Assembly (NCBI GenBank): GCA_016278515.1
Contig: JADQBR010000036.1
Span: forward strand, 92,513 to 156,512
DNA length: 64,000 nt
Source: Bacillota bacterium
Lineage (GTDB): Bacteria > Bacillota > JADQBR01
Direction of reading: 5' to 3'
Shown: positions 8,639-17,874 of the stretch, one piece after another
Layout of the letters: the number at the start of each line of letters is the position of its first letter
How positions within the stretch are numbered: position 1 is the first letter of the stretch
Made by a program: the position numbers and the translations under genes
The notes under the pieces: model-generated
Seen by the model: only the letters and a program-made list of their open reading frames with translations
Databases searched by the model: none
What the model was told of the DNA's origin: nothing

Positions 8639-9343
8639 TTAACTTCCTCCTCCCTTGACAATCATTAAAGAAAGGTAATCAATTTTTTGACCTCTCAAAG
8701 ACTCTAAATCAGTAATTATCCGCTCCTGTTCAGTACCGCAGCGACAGATCAGCACAGCCTTTTTAGTTAAATTTAGCTCTTGCAATACATCCAGCACCGC
8801 ATCGTAATATCTTGATACTTTCAGTAAAACACAACTGCTGTAACTGGAAAAAGTCAGCCGTAAATGTTGGGCCGTTGCTGCAGTTGGCAGTATCAAGAGG
8901 GGTTCATCTCCCTCAACTAAAGGTATGCCAATTTGAGCCGCACCGGCATTGTATGAGGTTATACCGGGTATGAAGCTGACCTCCGCATCGCTTTTTATTT
9001 TCCCTAATGACTGTGCCAGATAGGTAGCGGTGCTGTAAGTTAAGGAGTCACCGATAGTTAAAAAGGCGGCATCCCCTGATTGCAAGCTCTCGGTTACCTG
9101 TTGGGCAGCTATATCCCAATAGTACATTAATTGTTCTCTCTCACTAATCATCGGCATGTAAAGGTACTCTATTTTGGTTTCTTCGGGGATAAATTGTCGA
9201 GCTATTTCATAGGCAACACTACTGTTTTCCTTACGAGACTTAGGGACAAAAATAGTTTCAACCTCTTGTAAAATACGATGGGCTTTTAAAGTCATGAGCT
9301 CAGGGTCGCCTGGACCTACACCAATTGCATAAAGTTTAGCCAT
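8639..9343 (-). CDS. cbiL: cobalt-precorrin-2 C20-methyltransferase
   Basis: SAM-dependent methylation at C20, the first peripheral methylation after cobalt insertion. The N-terminus KLYAIGVGPGDPELMTLKA and the VPKSRKENSSVAYEIA segment, then IGDSLTYSTATYL and PGITSYNAGAAQIGIPL, match CbiL/CobI. The 234-residue length is typical. Coupled to its neighbours with gaps of only two or three bases. Confidence 0.96.
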   Translation of the reverse strand: MAKLYAIGVGPGDPELMTLKAHRILQEVETIFVPKSRKENSSVAYEIARQFIPEETKIEYLYMPMISEREQLMYYWDIAAQQVTESLQSGDAAFLTIGDSLTYSTATYLAQSLGKIKSDAEVSFIPGITSYNAGAAQIGIPLVEGDEPLLILPTAATAQHLRLTFSSYSSCVLLKVSRYYDAVLDVLQELNLTKKAVLICRCGTEQERIITDLESLRGQKIDYLSLMIVKGGGS

Positions 9344-9346
9344 TTG

Positions 9347-9931
9347 TCATTCCTCCTTAACACCCCAAATAACGGCTACCGGATTTGCTGCCTGCCAAAT
9401 ATGTTTTCTGCCGACTTTTTTTAAACTGCTGGAATTTATGTTTACGGCTCCAACGCTGTAGTTATTTTGTTCCAATAAAGTAATTATTTCATAAGTGGTT
9501 TCCATAGTTACTGCATTTGCAACAATGCGTCCTCCGGGCTCCAGCCTATCATTAAAATAATTAAAAATTGAGGCCAAATTTTCCCCGCTTCCGCCTATGA
9601 ACACTCTATCAGGAATAGGTAAGGAAATCAGACAGTCAGGAGCAGTACCTTCTACCAGCTTTACGTTACGGCAGCCGAATTTTACTATGTTTTGCTTAAT
9701 TAATGCTACAGCCGCTGCTTCTTTTTCTACTGCCAAAACTTTACCATCAACAATTAGACGAGCCGCTTCCACCGTAATAGAACCTGTGCCGGCGCCGATA
9801 TCGTATAGTATGCTATCTGGCTCCAATGCCAGTTTGCTTAGAGAAATAATACGCACTTCTTCTTTTGTCATGGGCACTTCTCCCCGGATAAAATTTTCAT
9901 CTTTAATACCGGGGGTAACGAATTTATTCAT
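9347..9931 (-). CDS. cbiT: cobalt-precorrin-6B C15-methyltransferase, decarboxylating
   Basis: Rossmann-fold SAM methyltransferase that methylates C15 and decarboxylates the acetate at C12, working with CbiE. The N-terminal GIKDENFIRGEVPMTKEEVR is the CbiT signature, followed by SAM-binding LYDIGAGTGSITVEAA and DRVFIGGSGENL. The ATG at 9931 (MNKFVTPG) sits behind GGTGAT and is preferred to the TTG six bases upstream. The start overlaps the end of cbiE by eight bases. CbiE and CbiT are separate here, not fused as in aerobic CobL. Confidence 0.95.
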   Translation of the reverse strand: MNKFVTPGIKDENFIRGEVPMTKEEVRIISLSKLALEPDSILYDIGAGTGSITVEAARLIVDGKVLAVEKEAAAVALIKQNIVKFGCRNVKLVEGTAPDCLISLPIPDRVFIGGSGENLASIFNYFNDRLEPGGRIVANAVTMETTYEIITLLEQNNYSVGAVNINSSSLKKVGRKHIWQAANPVAVIWGVKEE

Positions 9932-10544
9932 AGGCAATCACCATCACACTATTTTTAGTAGCTTGATATACTTGAGACAAACGGGTTTCAAAGATTTCCT
10001 CTGCCGGATCAGTTAAACTATCACAGATAAATACTAACGGGTCGCCCTTAATCTTATCCTTTAAGTAATCTGCCACAACTTTAGGGGTATTTATATTATC
10101 CGTTAATACTGCAACGGTTCCGTAATTCTCTATTACCGGCAGTAATTTATTTAAGGGTCTTCCGTGGACGCTGATAAACCGAACGTTTTCCCATGACCGA
10201 CCAATCCTGGCAAAAGCCACCTGGGTTGAGCTAATACCCGGCATCAGCTCCAAATGTGTGCGGGGAAAGTATTTTTTCAGATAAGATGCCAAGCTGTAAA
10301 AGCCAGGATCTCCTGTCACAAGAACCGCTACCCGTTTATCTGTCTGATGCTTCTTTATTTCTCGCACCAAGCCTGGCAGATCTCTATCTATGATGAGTGT
10401 TTCCTTTTTTAAATATAAAAAATGTTTCAGGGACCGCTGACTCCCGACAAGTAAATCTGCAGTTTCCGCGGCTTTTTTAGCAGCCGGCGTGATATAATCT
10501 TCATGCCCTGGTCCAACTCCAATTATTCTAATTGGGTAAACCAA
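9924..10544 (-). CDS. cbiE: cobalt-precorrin-7 C5-methyltransferase
   Basis: SAM-dependent methylation at C5, partner of CbiT. IIGVGPGHEDYITPAA at residues 7-22, LVTGDPGFYSLASYL (about 75-89), PGISSTQVAFARIG and the VAVLTDNINTPKVVADYL segment are typical of CbiE. TTG start at 10544 preceded by GGGGGTGA, overlapping the end of cbiD by 22 bases. Confidence 0.95.
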   Translation of the reverse strand: MVYPIRIIGVGPGHEDYITPAAKKAAETADLLVGSQRSLKHFLYLKKETLIIDRDLPGLVREIKKHQTDKRVAVLVTGDPGFYSLASYLKKYFPRTHLELMPGISSTQVAFARIGRSWENVRFISVHGRPLNKLLPVIENYGTVAVLTDNINTPKVVADYLKDKIKGDPLVFICDSLTDPAEEIFETRLSQVYQATKNSVMVIAYE

Positions 10545-11665
10545 TGCTTTTCACCCCCAATTTTCAATGCATTATTATCCCAACCTACGATTTGTCCTTT
10601 CAGTGACAACAAGATGGTTCCGACAGACAATTCGCCATGAACACGCCGTTCGGCCCTCTCAGATGCTTTCTGGGCTAATCGATGCAAGATAAAAAGCAGG
10701 TTATTATCTGCAAGAACAGTCAGAGCGGCATCGGTAGTAACACAGTCAGCCAACTGGAATAAAGCTTCCCTGTCAGCTCCGGCCAGCGCAGCTTCAGCAA
10801 TAATTGTTTCCATCCTTGCATCAGCAATTTTACTGTGGGTATGAAATACTCCGGCAGCAACCTTAACTAGCTTCCCTGCGTAACCAAACAAAATCACCTT
10901 CTTAATTCCCAAGTCAACACAATTTTCCAACATATAACCGATAAAATTACTGGTTTGAACCATGGCGGCCGGTGGAACGCCTAATTTTATGGCATTATGT
11001 TCACCCCGGCGCCCAGGGGTTAAGATCAGGCTATCCTCCCCTTGAGCCAACGCTACTTTAATCTGTGGCACTAATGAAGTCTTAAATGCCTCTTCCGACA
11101 TGGGTTCTACAATGCCGCTAGTACCCAAAATAGAAATTCCTCCCACTATGCCCAAGTGTGGATTGAGAGTTTTTTTTGCTAACCTTTCGCCGTCTGGAAC
11201 GGAAATTTCAATATTGACGCCCTTACCTTCGGGGAGCACCTCCGAAACTGCCTGATAAATCATCTGACGGGGCACTGGATTAATCGCCGGCTCACCCACA
11301 GGAATTTCTAAACCGTCTTTAGTCACTAGACCAATGCCTTGACCTGCAGAGAGGTGGATACCGTCTTCTTCAGCCCAAGAAGCTTTAGCAAAAACCTTGG
11401 CTCCGTCTGTGATATCGGGATCATCACCAGCATCTTTCACCACACTGCATCTTGCCCAGACACTTCCCATCTGTTGATCGGATAAGGATAGGTTTAAGGT
11501 GACTTTTATCGGTGTTTCTATGGAAATGCTGCTAACCATTGCGTTATTAACCAGCATTAAGACTGCACCTTTTGCGGCAGCTGCGGCACAACTGCCCGTA
11601 GTATAACCTTTGCGCCAGCGGCGTCTGCTTTTTTTAGTTGAAGTACTATCGTTACTTGATGCCAA
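10523..11665 (-). CDS. cbiD: cobalt-precorrin-5B C1-methyltransferase
   Basis: Methylates C1 with SAM; the marker enzyme of the anaerobic (early cobalt insertion) route. The N-terminus has the CbiD motif KGYTTGSCAAAAAKGA (about 19-34), then VVKDAGDDPDITDGA, GEPAINPVPR and ISILGTSGIVEPMSEEA, and late GYAGKLVKVAAGVFHTHS. TTG start at 11665 with AGGAG nine bases upstream. The gap to cbiO contains the second octamer repeat array. Confidence 0.96.
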   Translation of the reverse strand: MASSNDSTSTKKSRRRWRKGYTTGSCAAAAAKGAVLMLVNNAMVSSISIETPIKVTLNLSLSDQQMGSVWARCSVVKDAGDDPDITDGAKVFAKASWAEEDGIHLSAGQGIGLVTKDGLEIPVGEPAINPVPRQMIYQAVSEVLPEGKGVNIEISVPDGERLAKKTLNPHLGIVGGISILGTSGIVEPMSEEAFKTSLVPQIKVALAQGEDSLILTPGRRGEHNAIKLGVPPAAMVQTSNFIGYMLENCVDLGIKKVILFGYAGKLVKVAAGVFHTHSKIADARMETIIAEAALAGADREALFQLADCVTTDAALTVLADNNLLFILHRLAQKASERAERRVHGELSVGTILLSLKGQIVGWDNNALKIGGEKHWFTQLE

Positions 11666-11682
11666 TTTAGGCTGCTCCTTTC

Positions 11683-11713
11683 TGGTTAGTTGGTTAGTTG
11701 GTCAGTTGGTCAG
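11683..11713. repeat. tandem octamers TTGGTTAG / TTGGTCAG
   Basis: Nearly four copies of an octamer lie end to end: two of the form (T)TGGTTAG then two TTGGTCAG. The last copy overlaps the stop codon of cbiO. The same unit is present at 2256-2284, so this is the second array in one operon. Confidence 0.85.
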
Positions 11714-12558
11714 GGTTTTGGAGGCTGGTTATCCCCCAACAGTTTATACAACTCTCCCTTATTGGCTGGGGGTGCAGCAGATCTATTCAACCACCCCTGC
11801 GCCACCAATTTATCATATACTTCCAAAAGCCAGGGTTTTACTAAACTCGCCTCACTTAACAACCGGTTATTTTGAAAAATTTCCTGAGGTGTACCTTGGC
11901 CAATTACTTTTCCTTCTTTCATAACAATGACTAAATCAGCCCACGAATATGCAAGATCTACATCATGAGTAGATAAAACAACCGTTTTCCCTTGTCTGTT
12001 AATATCTTCTATCAGTTTCACAATCTGCCGATAGCCAGCAGGGTCCAGCCAAGCTGTGGGCTCATCAAAAACGATCAACTTTGGTTTCATTGCCAGCACC
12101 CCGGCAATAGCAGCTCTTTTTTTCTCTCCATAACTAAGCAGATGGGTAGGCTTTTTACTTAAATGTTTGACACCTGTTTCTTTCATGGCATCTATTACCC
12201 GCGTCTTTACTTCCTCCTCAGACAAACCTAAATTTATTGGGCCAAAAGAAACATCCTGATATACATTGGCTGAAAACAATTGGGTATCTGGGTCTTGAAA
12301 AACAACACCTATATTTTTACGCAAGTGTTTCAAAAAAGAATTCTTATATTGTATTTCCTCACCGTTAAATAAAACAGTTCCCCGATGGGGCCTATAAATA
12401 CCGTTAAAATGAAGAAATAGCGTCGATTTCCCCGCACCGTTCCCGCCTAACAATACGGTCTTTTTACCCTCTTCTATTTTTAACGTTACTCCTTGGAGGG
12501 CAGTTGTGCCGTCTTCATACCGAAAATATACATCGTCAGCCTGTAATATGTAATTCAA
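11710..12558 (-). CDS. cbiO: cobalt ECF transporter ATPase
   Basis: ATP-binding subunit energising cobalt import with CbiMNQ at the membrane. Walker A GGNGAGKSTL, Q-loop VFQDPDTQLF, signature LSYGEKKRAAIAG and Walker B KLIVFDEPTAWLDP occur in order, followed by the switch His in STHDVDLAYSW. A C-terminal extension of about 40 residues is usual for CbiO. The TTG at 12558 is preferred because GGGAGG lies seven bases before it and it overlaps the cbiQ stop as TTGA; an ATG 18 bases upstream lacks a spaced site. Confidence 0.94.
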   Translation of the reverse strand: MNYILQADDVYFRYEDGTTALQGVTLKIEEGKKTVLLGGNGAGKSTLFLHFNGIYRPHRGTVLFNGEEIQYKNSFLKHLRKNIGVVFQDPDTQLFSANVYQDVSFGPINLGLSEEEVKTRVIDAMKETGVKHLSKKPTHLLSYGEKKRAAIAGVLAMKPKLIVFDEPTAWLDPAGYRQIVKLIEDINRQGKTVVLSTHDVDLAYSWADLVIVMKEGKVIGQGTPQEIFQNNRLLSEASLVKPWLLEVYDKLVAQGWLNRSAAPPANKGELYKLLGDNQPPKP

Positions 12559-13334
12559 ATGTTTGCCCTCCCACATAGCCCTAAAGATAATAGTGCTGCT
12601 TCTATAATTAAAATTAGCATCAAATTTCTATATGACCAAGAATACTTCACACCCAAGAACTTCATATCTCCACTGTAACCTCTAGACAACAAGGCCTGAT
12701 AACTCGACTGTGACCGCCAATATGCTCGTGAAAAAAGGTTTGCTATCAACACAGCCATTGATCGGTATGAGGTCTTGATTGATGCATAACCCCAGCGTGA
12801 ACTTTGGGATAAGTGAATTTTCCCAGCGGTATCCAAAAGCAGAAAAATAAAGCGATAAATCAATATCATTAACTCCAAAAAGAGAACCGGCACCTTGAGC
12901 TTTCTTAGTGTATTTATAATTTCTGTCATGGGTGTAGTGAGGGCCAAAAAATACAAACAAGACACTGCCCCCAGGGCCTTAAACAACAGTTGTACCGCCT
13001 GCCGCAGGCTCTCGGCAGAAATACCTATGTATACTGGACCCCAGGCACCTCCGAATAGATAGTTAAAAGGAGTCAATGAAATGTTAAAAATCACCGCTGC
13101 CATGCTAACTAGTAGGAATGTAAAAGGCAAACTTAATAATCTTAAATAAAATACCGCAGACACTCGAGCTAAAAATATTGTAGAAACAGACATCAATAGA
13201 AAGACTGTTAATGGAACTAAAACCGTATCAAAGGCTATCCCTATCGCCAAAGTTATGACAGCAAATGCAATTTTTTCAACGGGGTTAACGGCGCTAAGTG
13301 AATTATTATACGCGAATTGATCTATTCGAAACAT
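12555..13334 (-). CDS. cbiQ: cobalt ECF transporter transmembrane subunit
   Basis: Membrane T component coupling CbiO to CbiMN. The 259-residue protein has several hydrophobic helices and the CbiQ/EcfT coupling region with the Arg-rich SSRWGYASIKTSYRSM and the later RAYWRSQSSYQALLSRGYSG (Ala-Arg-Gly type motifs that contact the ATPase). Begins ATG 13334, three bases after cbiN. Confidence 0.94.
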   Translation of the reverse strand: MFRIDQFAYNNSLSAVNPVEKIAFAVITLAIGIAFDTVLVPLTVFLLMSVSTIFLARVSAVFYLRLLSLPFTFLLVSMAAVIFNISLTPFNYLFGGAWGPVYIGISAESLRQAVQLLFKALGAVSCLYFLALTTPMTEIINTLRKLKVPVLFLELMILIYRFIFLLLDTAGKIHLSQSSRWGYASIKTSYRSMAVLIANLFSRAYWRSQSSYQALLSRGYSGDMKFLGVKYSWSYRNLMLILIIEAALLSLGLCGRANI

Positions 13335-13337
13335 ATG

Positions 13338-13625
13338 TTAAGCTAAGTCCTTTCCCTTTTTCTTGCCAGCCTGGTAGCCCAAATAGTAGCAGATAAAACC
13401 GGAACCCAACGCTGCCTGAAGCGAAAATATCAGGCTTTCAATTTCGGCACTGGGCGGTTCCCAAATTGGCGAAAACCATGGCTTTGAATGGGGGGCAATT
13501 TCTTTAATAGCATCTACTGCCCTTCCATCAGCACCGTCATAAGGGGCATCTGGATTAAAAACCAACGGCATTATGACAATTATTACAATGATTAACACTA
13601 AAAATCCCATTTTCTTATTCATCAT
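13338..13625 (-). CDS. cbiN: cobalt ECF transporter small subunit
   Basis: Small auxiliary membrane protein needed with CbiM for cobalt capture. 95 residues with two predicted helices (about 5-24 and 65-85) and an external loop between them, as in CbiN. ATGATG start overlaps the cbiM stop by eleven bases and follows a run of G residues serving as ribosome site. Confidence 0.93.
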   Translation of the reverse strand: MMNKKMGFLVLIIVIIVIMPLVFNPDAPYDGADGRAVDAIKEIAPHSKPWFSPIWEPPSAEIESLIFSLQAALGSGFICYYLGYQAGKKKGKDLA

Positions 13626-14364
13626 TTACCCCCCCCTTACCTAACACCGATAATGCTTGAAGCTCTGTAAGGTTATATTTCATTAAGAAATTTATAACTA
13701 CCACCGTTAACAGTCCTTCCGCGATAGCCAGTGGGATTTGCGTCACTGCAAATATAGCGGCAAACTTTGCAAATGCTGCAGTAATCCCCCCTGCCTCGTG
13801 ATAAACTAATGACAGCTGCAGCGAAGTAACCAGATAGGTAACTAAGTTACCTACAGCTGCCGCTAGAAACACCGCAACGTTCCTAGCGCACCCCGCTTTT
13901 ACCATACCTCTGTGAAGCCCATAGACAATCAATGGGCCCATTATGCCCATAGAGAAAACATTTGCCCCTAAAGTACTAATACCGCCATGGGCCAGCAGCA
14001 AAGCTTGAAACAAAAGTACTATCGTACTAATAACCGCCATTGGCGTTGGACCGAACAATATGGCACCTAACCCGACACCGGTAGGATGGGAACTACTACC
14101 GGTTACAGAGGGTAATTTTAAGGCGGATAACACAAAGGCAAATGCACCCGCAAATGCCAACAGCATTTTTAGACTGGGCTGCTCCTGAACCTTTTTTTCA
14201 ATACAACGTAAGCCATGGAAGACAAATGGGATCGCCGCCAAAAACCAGAAAGCGGCCCACTTAATTGGTAAAAATCCTTCCATGATGTGCATGGCATAGG
14301 CCGGTTGAGAAAAAGAAAAAGTCAATCCAAGGACAAGCACTGTCAGATAAATTTTTTTAGCCAT
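13615..14364 (-). CDS. cbiM: cobalt ECF transporter substrate-binding membrane subunit
   Basis: Substrate-specific component of the cobalt transporter. A cleavable signal (about 1-24) exposes a mature N-terminus MHIMEGFLP, whose Met-His pair coordinates Co(II) in the family. [19 protein letters not shown] and several helices follow; the 249-residue length is normal. First gene of the operon; ATG behind GAAAGGAG, 48 bases downstream of the riboswitch terminator, so cobalt uptake is shut off first when cobalamin is plentiful. Confidence 0.96.
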   Translation of the reverse strand: MAKKIYLTVLVLGLTFSFSQPAYAMHIMEGFLPIKWAAFWFLAAIPFVFHGLRCIEKKVQEQPSLKMLLAFAGAFAFVLSALKLPSVTGSSSHPTGVGLGAILFGPTPMAVISTIVLLFQALLLAHGGISTLGANVFSMGIMGPLIVYGLHRGMVKAGCARNVAVFLAAAVGNLVTYLVTSLQLSLVYHEAGGITAAFAKFAAIFAVTQIPLAIAEGLLTVVVINFLMKYNLTELQALSVLGKGGVNDE

Positions 14365-14411
14365 CGAATTCTCCTTTCAATTCAAAGAAATTAGTTTGGT
14401 GCCGAGGCAAA

Positions 14412-14440
14412 CAAAAAAACCTTGCTCATCAGGCAAGGTT
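14412..14440 (-). terminator. riboswitch-controlled terminator
   Basis: Minus-strand hairpin ACCTTGC / GCAAGGT with a seven-base loop and a run of seven T, placed between the cobalamin aptamer and cbiM. This arrangement implies control by transcription termination. Confidence 0.85.
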
Positions 14441-14503
14441 AACAGTGCACACACTTCATGTATGCAGTCCCATGCCCCGTAGGATTAATACTTAATCATA
14501 GTA

Positions 14504-14680
14504 ATCAGGCAGGTTTCCTGGCTATGGATCATCGCTTACTTGCACCTTCCCAGACTTAGTATCTCAAACACTAATGTCCAGTGGTATAGACAAGAAAGCT
14601 ACCCATTTACAGTGGCGGGGACCGCGCCGTTCCTACATCACAAGTAGTACGGACTTCCCTATTAAGTCATTTAAACACCC
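14504..14680 (-). ncRNA. cobalamin (B12) riboswitch
   Basis: Read on the minus strand, the leader contains in order GGTG, TTAATAGGGAA, GCGGTCCCCGCCACTGTA, ACCACTGG, CTGGGAAGG and AGCCAGGAAACCTGCC, the conserved blocks of the cobalamin aptamer including the B12 box. It precedes the cbiM terminator and the whole cbi operon. Binding of adenosylcobalamin should favour termination. Confidence 0.95.
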
Positions 14681-14776
14681 AAATTACTATTAATTTATTA
14701 AATTCTTAGTATATTTTATTCTTCTTAATTTATATAATTCCTGCTAAGTATGAAAAGACTTTATTCATATTCGTGT

Positions 14777-15601
14777 TTATTCTACTAATTCCCCATATAA
14801 ATGCGGTTTGCGCCCATTAAGGTAGAATGCATTGCCCATGGATTGCTCATCTCCGTATCGCAGAGAATTAATAATTTCAGCATCAAGATCGACAACCAAT
14901 AATTGTTCCGTTTGTTCAAAGTACTCCTTGACTATGTTGCCTTTTGGATCCAATACTAACAAACCACCACTAAATTGTTGGTAACCATCATTCCCAACCA
15001 AATTGCAGGCAGCAACATAAACAGCGTTATCGTAAGCTCTTGCCGGCAGATACTTCAGCCAAATTTTCTTTCTATCTCCGGCTACCACCGGAGAAGCATG
15101 GGGAGCAAAAATAATTTCACATCCCCGCAAAGAGAGGATCGTGGCCATTTCCGGAAAATGCATGTCCCAACAGATGCCTACGCCAAGTTTTATATTATTG
15201 TAAGTAAAATCTACTATGTTTTCTCCCGGACTAAAAAACTCTAGTTCCTTCTTTCCAAGATGAACTTTTCTAAAAGTGTGAATGGTTCCTTCGGCAGTTG
15301 CCAACAGCTGAGTTATATAGGGTTTTGTCCGTCCTGACTTCTCAACCATTCCAGCTAAAATAGTGATGTTATATTTTTTTGCCATTGAAATTAGCGCCCT
15401 TGACGTAAGGCCAGGAATTGTTTCAGCAAGCCTAGCTGCATGTCCTGAGCTATAGCCACAAACAGCCAGTTCAGGGAAACAGATAATTTCCGTATTCCTG
15501 CTTGCAGCTTTACTTGTAAAATCTGCTATAGTTTCAAGATTCCTGTCTATTGACCCTATTTGTGCATTAATTTGTGCTAACGCTATTCGAACGGGTTGCA
15601 C
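14777..15601 (-). CDS. carbon-nitrogen hydrolase (nitrilase superfamily)
   Basis: Cytoplasmic amidase or nitrilase of unknown substrate. The catalytic triad is visible: Glu in ICFPELAVCGY (about 45), Lys in FRKVHLGKKE (about 112) and Cys in GVGICWDMHFPE (about 147). The GTG at 15601 gives MQPVRIALAQIN, the usual family beginning, with AGGTGA just upstream; a GTG nine bases earlier is possible. It stands alone between the riboswitch leader and the YeiH gene. NAD-synthetase-like or beta-ureidopropionase-like roles cannot be told apart. A second member lies at 52142-52918. Confidence 0.85.
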   Translation of the reverse strand: MQPVRIALAQINAQIGSIDRNLETIADFTSKAASRNTEIICFPELAVCGYSSGHAARLAETIPGLTSRALISMAKKYNITILAGMVEKSGRTKPYITQLLATAEGTIHTFRKVHLGKKELEFFSPGENIVDFTYNNIKLGVGICWDMHFPEMATILSLRGCEIIFAPHASPVVAGDRKKIWLKYLPARAYDNAVYVAACNLVGNDGYQQFSGGLLVLDPKGNIVKEYFEQTEQLLVVDLDAEIINSLRYGDEQSMGNAFYLNGRKPHLYGELVE

Positions 15602-15789
15602 GTCCGTCACCTACCAGTTCTTTTCTTTTTTAGATGTTGTTCGAAAAGTCCATGCCAAAAGGCAAAAGCAGCGAATTTCTGCAGTGATGGGCTTTTAAAA
15701 CACTCATTGTTTACAATTTCTATTTATTTACTTTTTCTAATTTTTAATTATACTACATAATATCTATAGCTTGTACAGAAATATATTTT

Positions 15790-15818
15790 AAACTGGGCTC
15801 CTACAAGGAGCCCAGTTT
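15790..15818 (-). terminator. hairpin terminator after the YeiH gene
   Basis: Perfect 12-bp stem AAACTGGGCTCC / GGAGCCCAGTTT with a five-base loop, 18 bases past the stop of the YeiH gene. The T-tract is weak on both strands, so direction is inferred from gene position. Confidence 0.65.
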
Positions 15819-15835
15819 AGTAATTCATTTTTAGA

Positions 15836-17206
15836 CTAAAAGCCTGCTAACTGTGGTATAGGGAATAATACTCCACTAAGAAGTAGCCATGCTATCAACA
15901 GAGTCAACACAAGGTTGAAAGACTGCCCAACAATATACAGCTTCAGAGGCCCCCCGCCTTGCAAGTACTGGGTCATATCTTTAAAGTTAGATTCTAAACC
16001 AATGCTGATAAAGGCTAGACAGAAGAACCAGCCCCTAAATCCTTTCGTCAATTTAAGAATACTACCCGTCACATCTGTACCCAGGCTAGGTTCAACTAAT
16101 ACCGAAAATATTACTGAAGCAGCAATAAAACCAAGAATAAACTTGGGGAAACGGTGCCAAATTTCACTGGCGCCAACAGCAGGGTCCCCATCCTTCCTGT
16201 CAACCCTGGTAGCAAAGAATACTGCAATGGCAAATGCAATAATACCAATCAAAACGTTCTGGATCATTTTTACCATTGCTGCCACCTGACCAGCCAGCGG
16301 ACCCATTGCCTCACCTGCAAGGACGACAGCGCCAGTTGCATCAATAGTACCACCCATCCAAGCTCCGCCAAGCATGGGATCCATGCCGACAGCGGAAAGA
16401 ATCAGCGGCATGAAGACCATCATAATAACAGTGAAAATTAAGGTTAAACCAACGGCAAAGGTAAGGTCCTCTTTCTTCGCCTTGGCGGCGGCGGCTGCTG
16501 CAATAGCTGCGGATACCCCGCACACCGAAGTAGCCATAGCTATAACAATTACCATAGGTTTACTAGTCATTTTCAATATTTTCGTACCATAGTTCCACAT
16601 AAAAATTAATACTATAGGCGTTACCAACCAAGCAATCCCGAGACCATAAAGCCCAAACTTAATTACATTTGAAAAGAGTATTTCAGCTCCTAATAATACC
16701 AGTCCCGTTTTAATATAATATTCCGTTCTTACCGCTGGTTTCAGCCATTTAGGCGTCCCGACAGTATTACTAATTAGCAAGCCAATCCCTAATGCCCAGA
16801 AAGCATATCCTAAATAATTCTTGATAACATAATGCTTTGAAAAAAGATATGCGAGATTGGCAAGAACAAACACTACTGGAAACGCAACAATATACCCCTT
16901 TACATCCTCACGCATTACCGCCATACCAATGACTGTAATTATGCCTACAAATACCAATAGAAATAGCAGCTGGGACCCTAAACCATCAAAAGCACTTATT
17001 AGACTTGGATAATCACCTGTCCCCCAACCGTGTGCCTTTACCGCCTTCAAATCAAATGCACCCGAAACCTTACCCATCAAGGCTATGGCCATAATAAAAA
17101 ATCCTAGCCAGATGGCCCACCAATCTTCTTTTCTGAACAAGTCAGAAAAATTAAATTTATCTGATGTAACTATATTGGACTTTTCCGGAGTTACTAGATT
17201 AGACAT
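15836..17206 (-). CDS. YeiH/UPF0324 family putative sulfate exporter
   Basis: Integral membrane protein with about eleven hydrophobic helices. Family features include LISNTVGTPKWLKPAVRTEYYIKTGLVLLGAE (about 145-175), the CGVSAAIAAAAAA helix near 232 and GGTIDATGAVVLAGEAMG near 285. The family is annotated as putative sulfate exporter, mostly on genomic context. Position downstream of the dsr genes suggests export of sulfate, sulfite or a related anion. Start ATG 17206 is chosen because a G6 ribosome site lies just upstream; an ATG 18 bases earlier is in frame but lacks one. The N-terminal soluble part and first two helices are longer than in E. coli YeiH. Confidence 0.85.
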   Translation of the reverse strand: MSNLVTPEKSNIVTSDKFNFSDLFRKEDWWAIWLGFFIMAIALMGKVSGAFDLKAVKAHGWGTGDYPSLISAFDGLGSQLLFLLVFVGIITVIGMAVMREDVKGYIVAFPVVFVLANLAYLFSKHYVIKNYLGYAFWALGIGLLISNTVGTPKWLKPAVRTEYYIKTGLVLLGAEILFSNVIKFGLYGLGIAWLVTPIVLIFMWNYGTKILKMTSKPMVIVIAMATSVCGVSAAIAAAAAAKAKKEDLTFAVGLTLIFTVIMMVFMPLILSAVGMDPMLGGAWMGGTIDATGAVVLAGEAMGPLAGQVAAMVKMIQNVLIGIIAFAIAVFFATRVDRKDGDPAVGASEIWHRFPKFILGFIAASVIFSVLVEPSLGTDVTGSILKLTKGFRGWFFCLAFISIGLESNFKDMTQYLQGGGPLKLYIVGQSFNLVLTLLIAWLLLSGVLFPIPQLAGF

Positions 17207-17236
17207 TAATAATCCCCCCATCATTGTAGTGCAAAT

Positions 17237-17539
17237 TTATTTATTAATCTTTTCCAACCAGAGAAACAAGTAACAGGAAAATACCGACCAACCAACAAAT
17301 ATCACAGTAAATAGAAACAAGTGTTTCGTTCCCATAGGGATACGTGTATCCCCCAGAAAAATGTCCTGGAAGCCATCGACGTCAGTGTAGTAATAATCCC
17401 CTGCGCCATACGGTTGACTACTGAGATTAAATGGATCAACAATGATTAAATATATAACTACAATAACCGCACCCAAAAACAGCATCAAGGATATCACTAG
17501 AGAGAAATCAATCTGTTTCTTTCCTAAAGTTGCTTTCAT
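17237..17539 (-). CDS. small two-helix membrane protein, unknown function
   Basis: 100 residues with a hydrophobic helix at about 14-36, a polar 40-residue loop rich in Asp, Tyr and Gly (about 38-72), and a second helix at about 74-94. I do not recognise the family. ATG 17539 has GGAG eight bases upstream. It precedes the YeiH exporter gene by 30 bases and is probably co-transcribed, so it may be an accessory subunit; this is inference from position only. Confidence 0.75.
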   Translation of the reverse strand: MKATLGKKQIDFSLVISLMLFLGAVIVVIYLIIVDPFNLSSQPYGAGDYYYTDVDGFQDIFLGDTRIPMGTKHLFLFTVIFVGWSVFSCYLFLWLEKINK

Positions 17540-17874
17540 TGTCTGCACTCCAAACTATTCCCTAGCTTTTAGATAGTAAATCTTTTTCAAAAACCTTAAA
17601 CTAAATATATTGCTGTTCTAAAATGTCCCCCCTCCTTTCCGTTATGGCTCGCTTTTGCTGCTTGAGCATTGAAGGGACGGCCTAAAGAATGATCTTAATA
17701 TCTATATGAACAGCCTGCGCTGTTTCTGTCTAGTGAACTGCTTAGGGCTTTTTCGGGCCGATCAACAACGAACAACTAAATGGCCCTTTTAATAGATATA
17801 TTGGTAAGTTCCATAACTATTGCTTATAAATCAAGGTAAAAAAATTGCTAAAATAAGCTGCGCTAGCACTACTT
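17540..17874 (-). other. 335-base leader or intergenic region with hairpins
   Basis: No gene is supported. On the minus strand there is a weak TGCTA/TAGCA hairpin followed by seven T near 17838-17866, which may end the dsr transcript. Then come a GGGCC/GGCCC hairpin, AACAGC/GCTGTT around 17714-17729, and a purine-rich stretch GGAAAGGAGGGGGGAC near 17630-17645 that can pair with GTCCC upstream. It may be a structured leader for the membrane protein and exporter; no known RNA family is recognised. Confidence 0.4.

Noticed and set aside
694..14364. Missing cobalamin steps taken as gene loss
   Set aside because: CobD, CbiP, CbiB, CobU/S/T are not in the window but may simply be elsewhere in the genome, so no claim is made.
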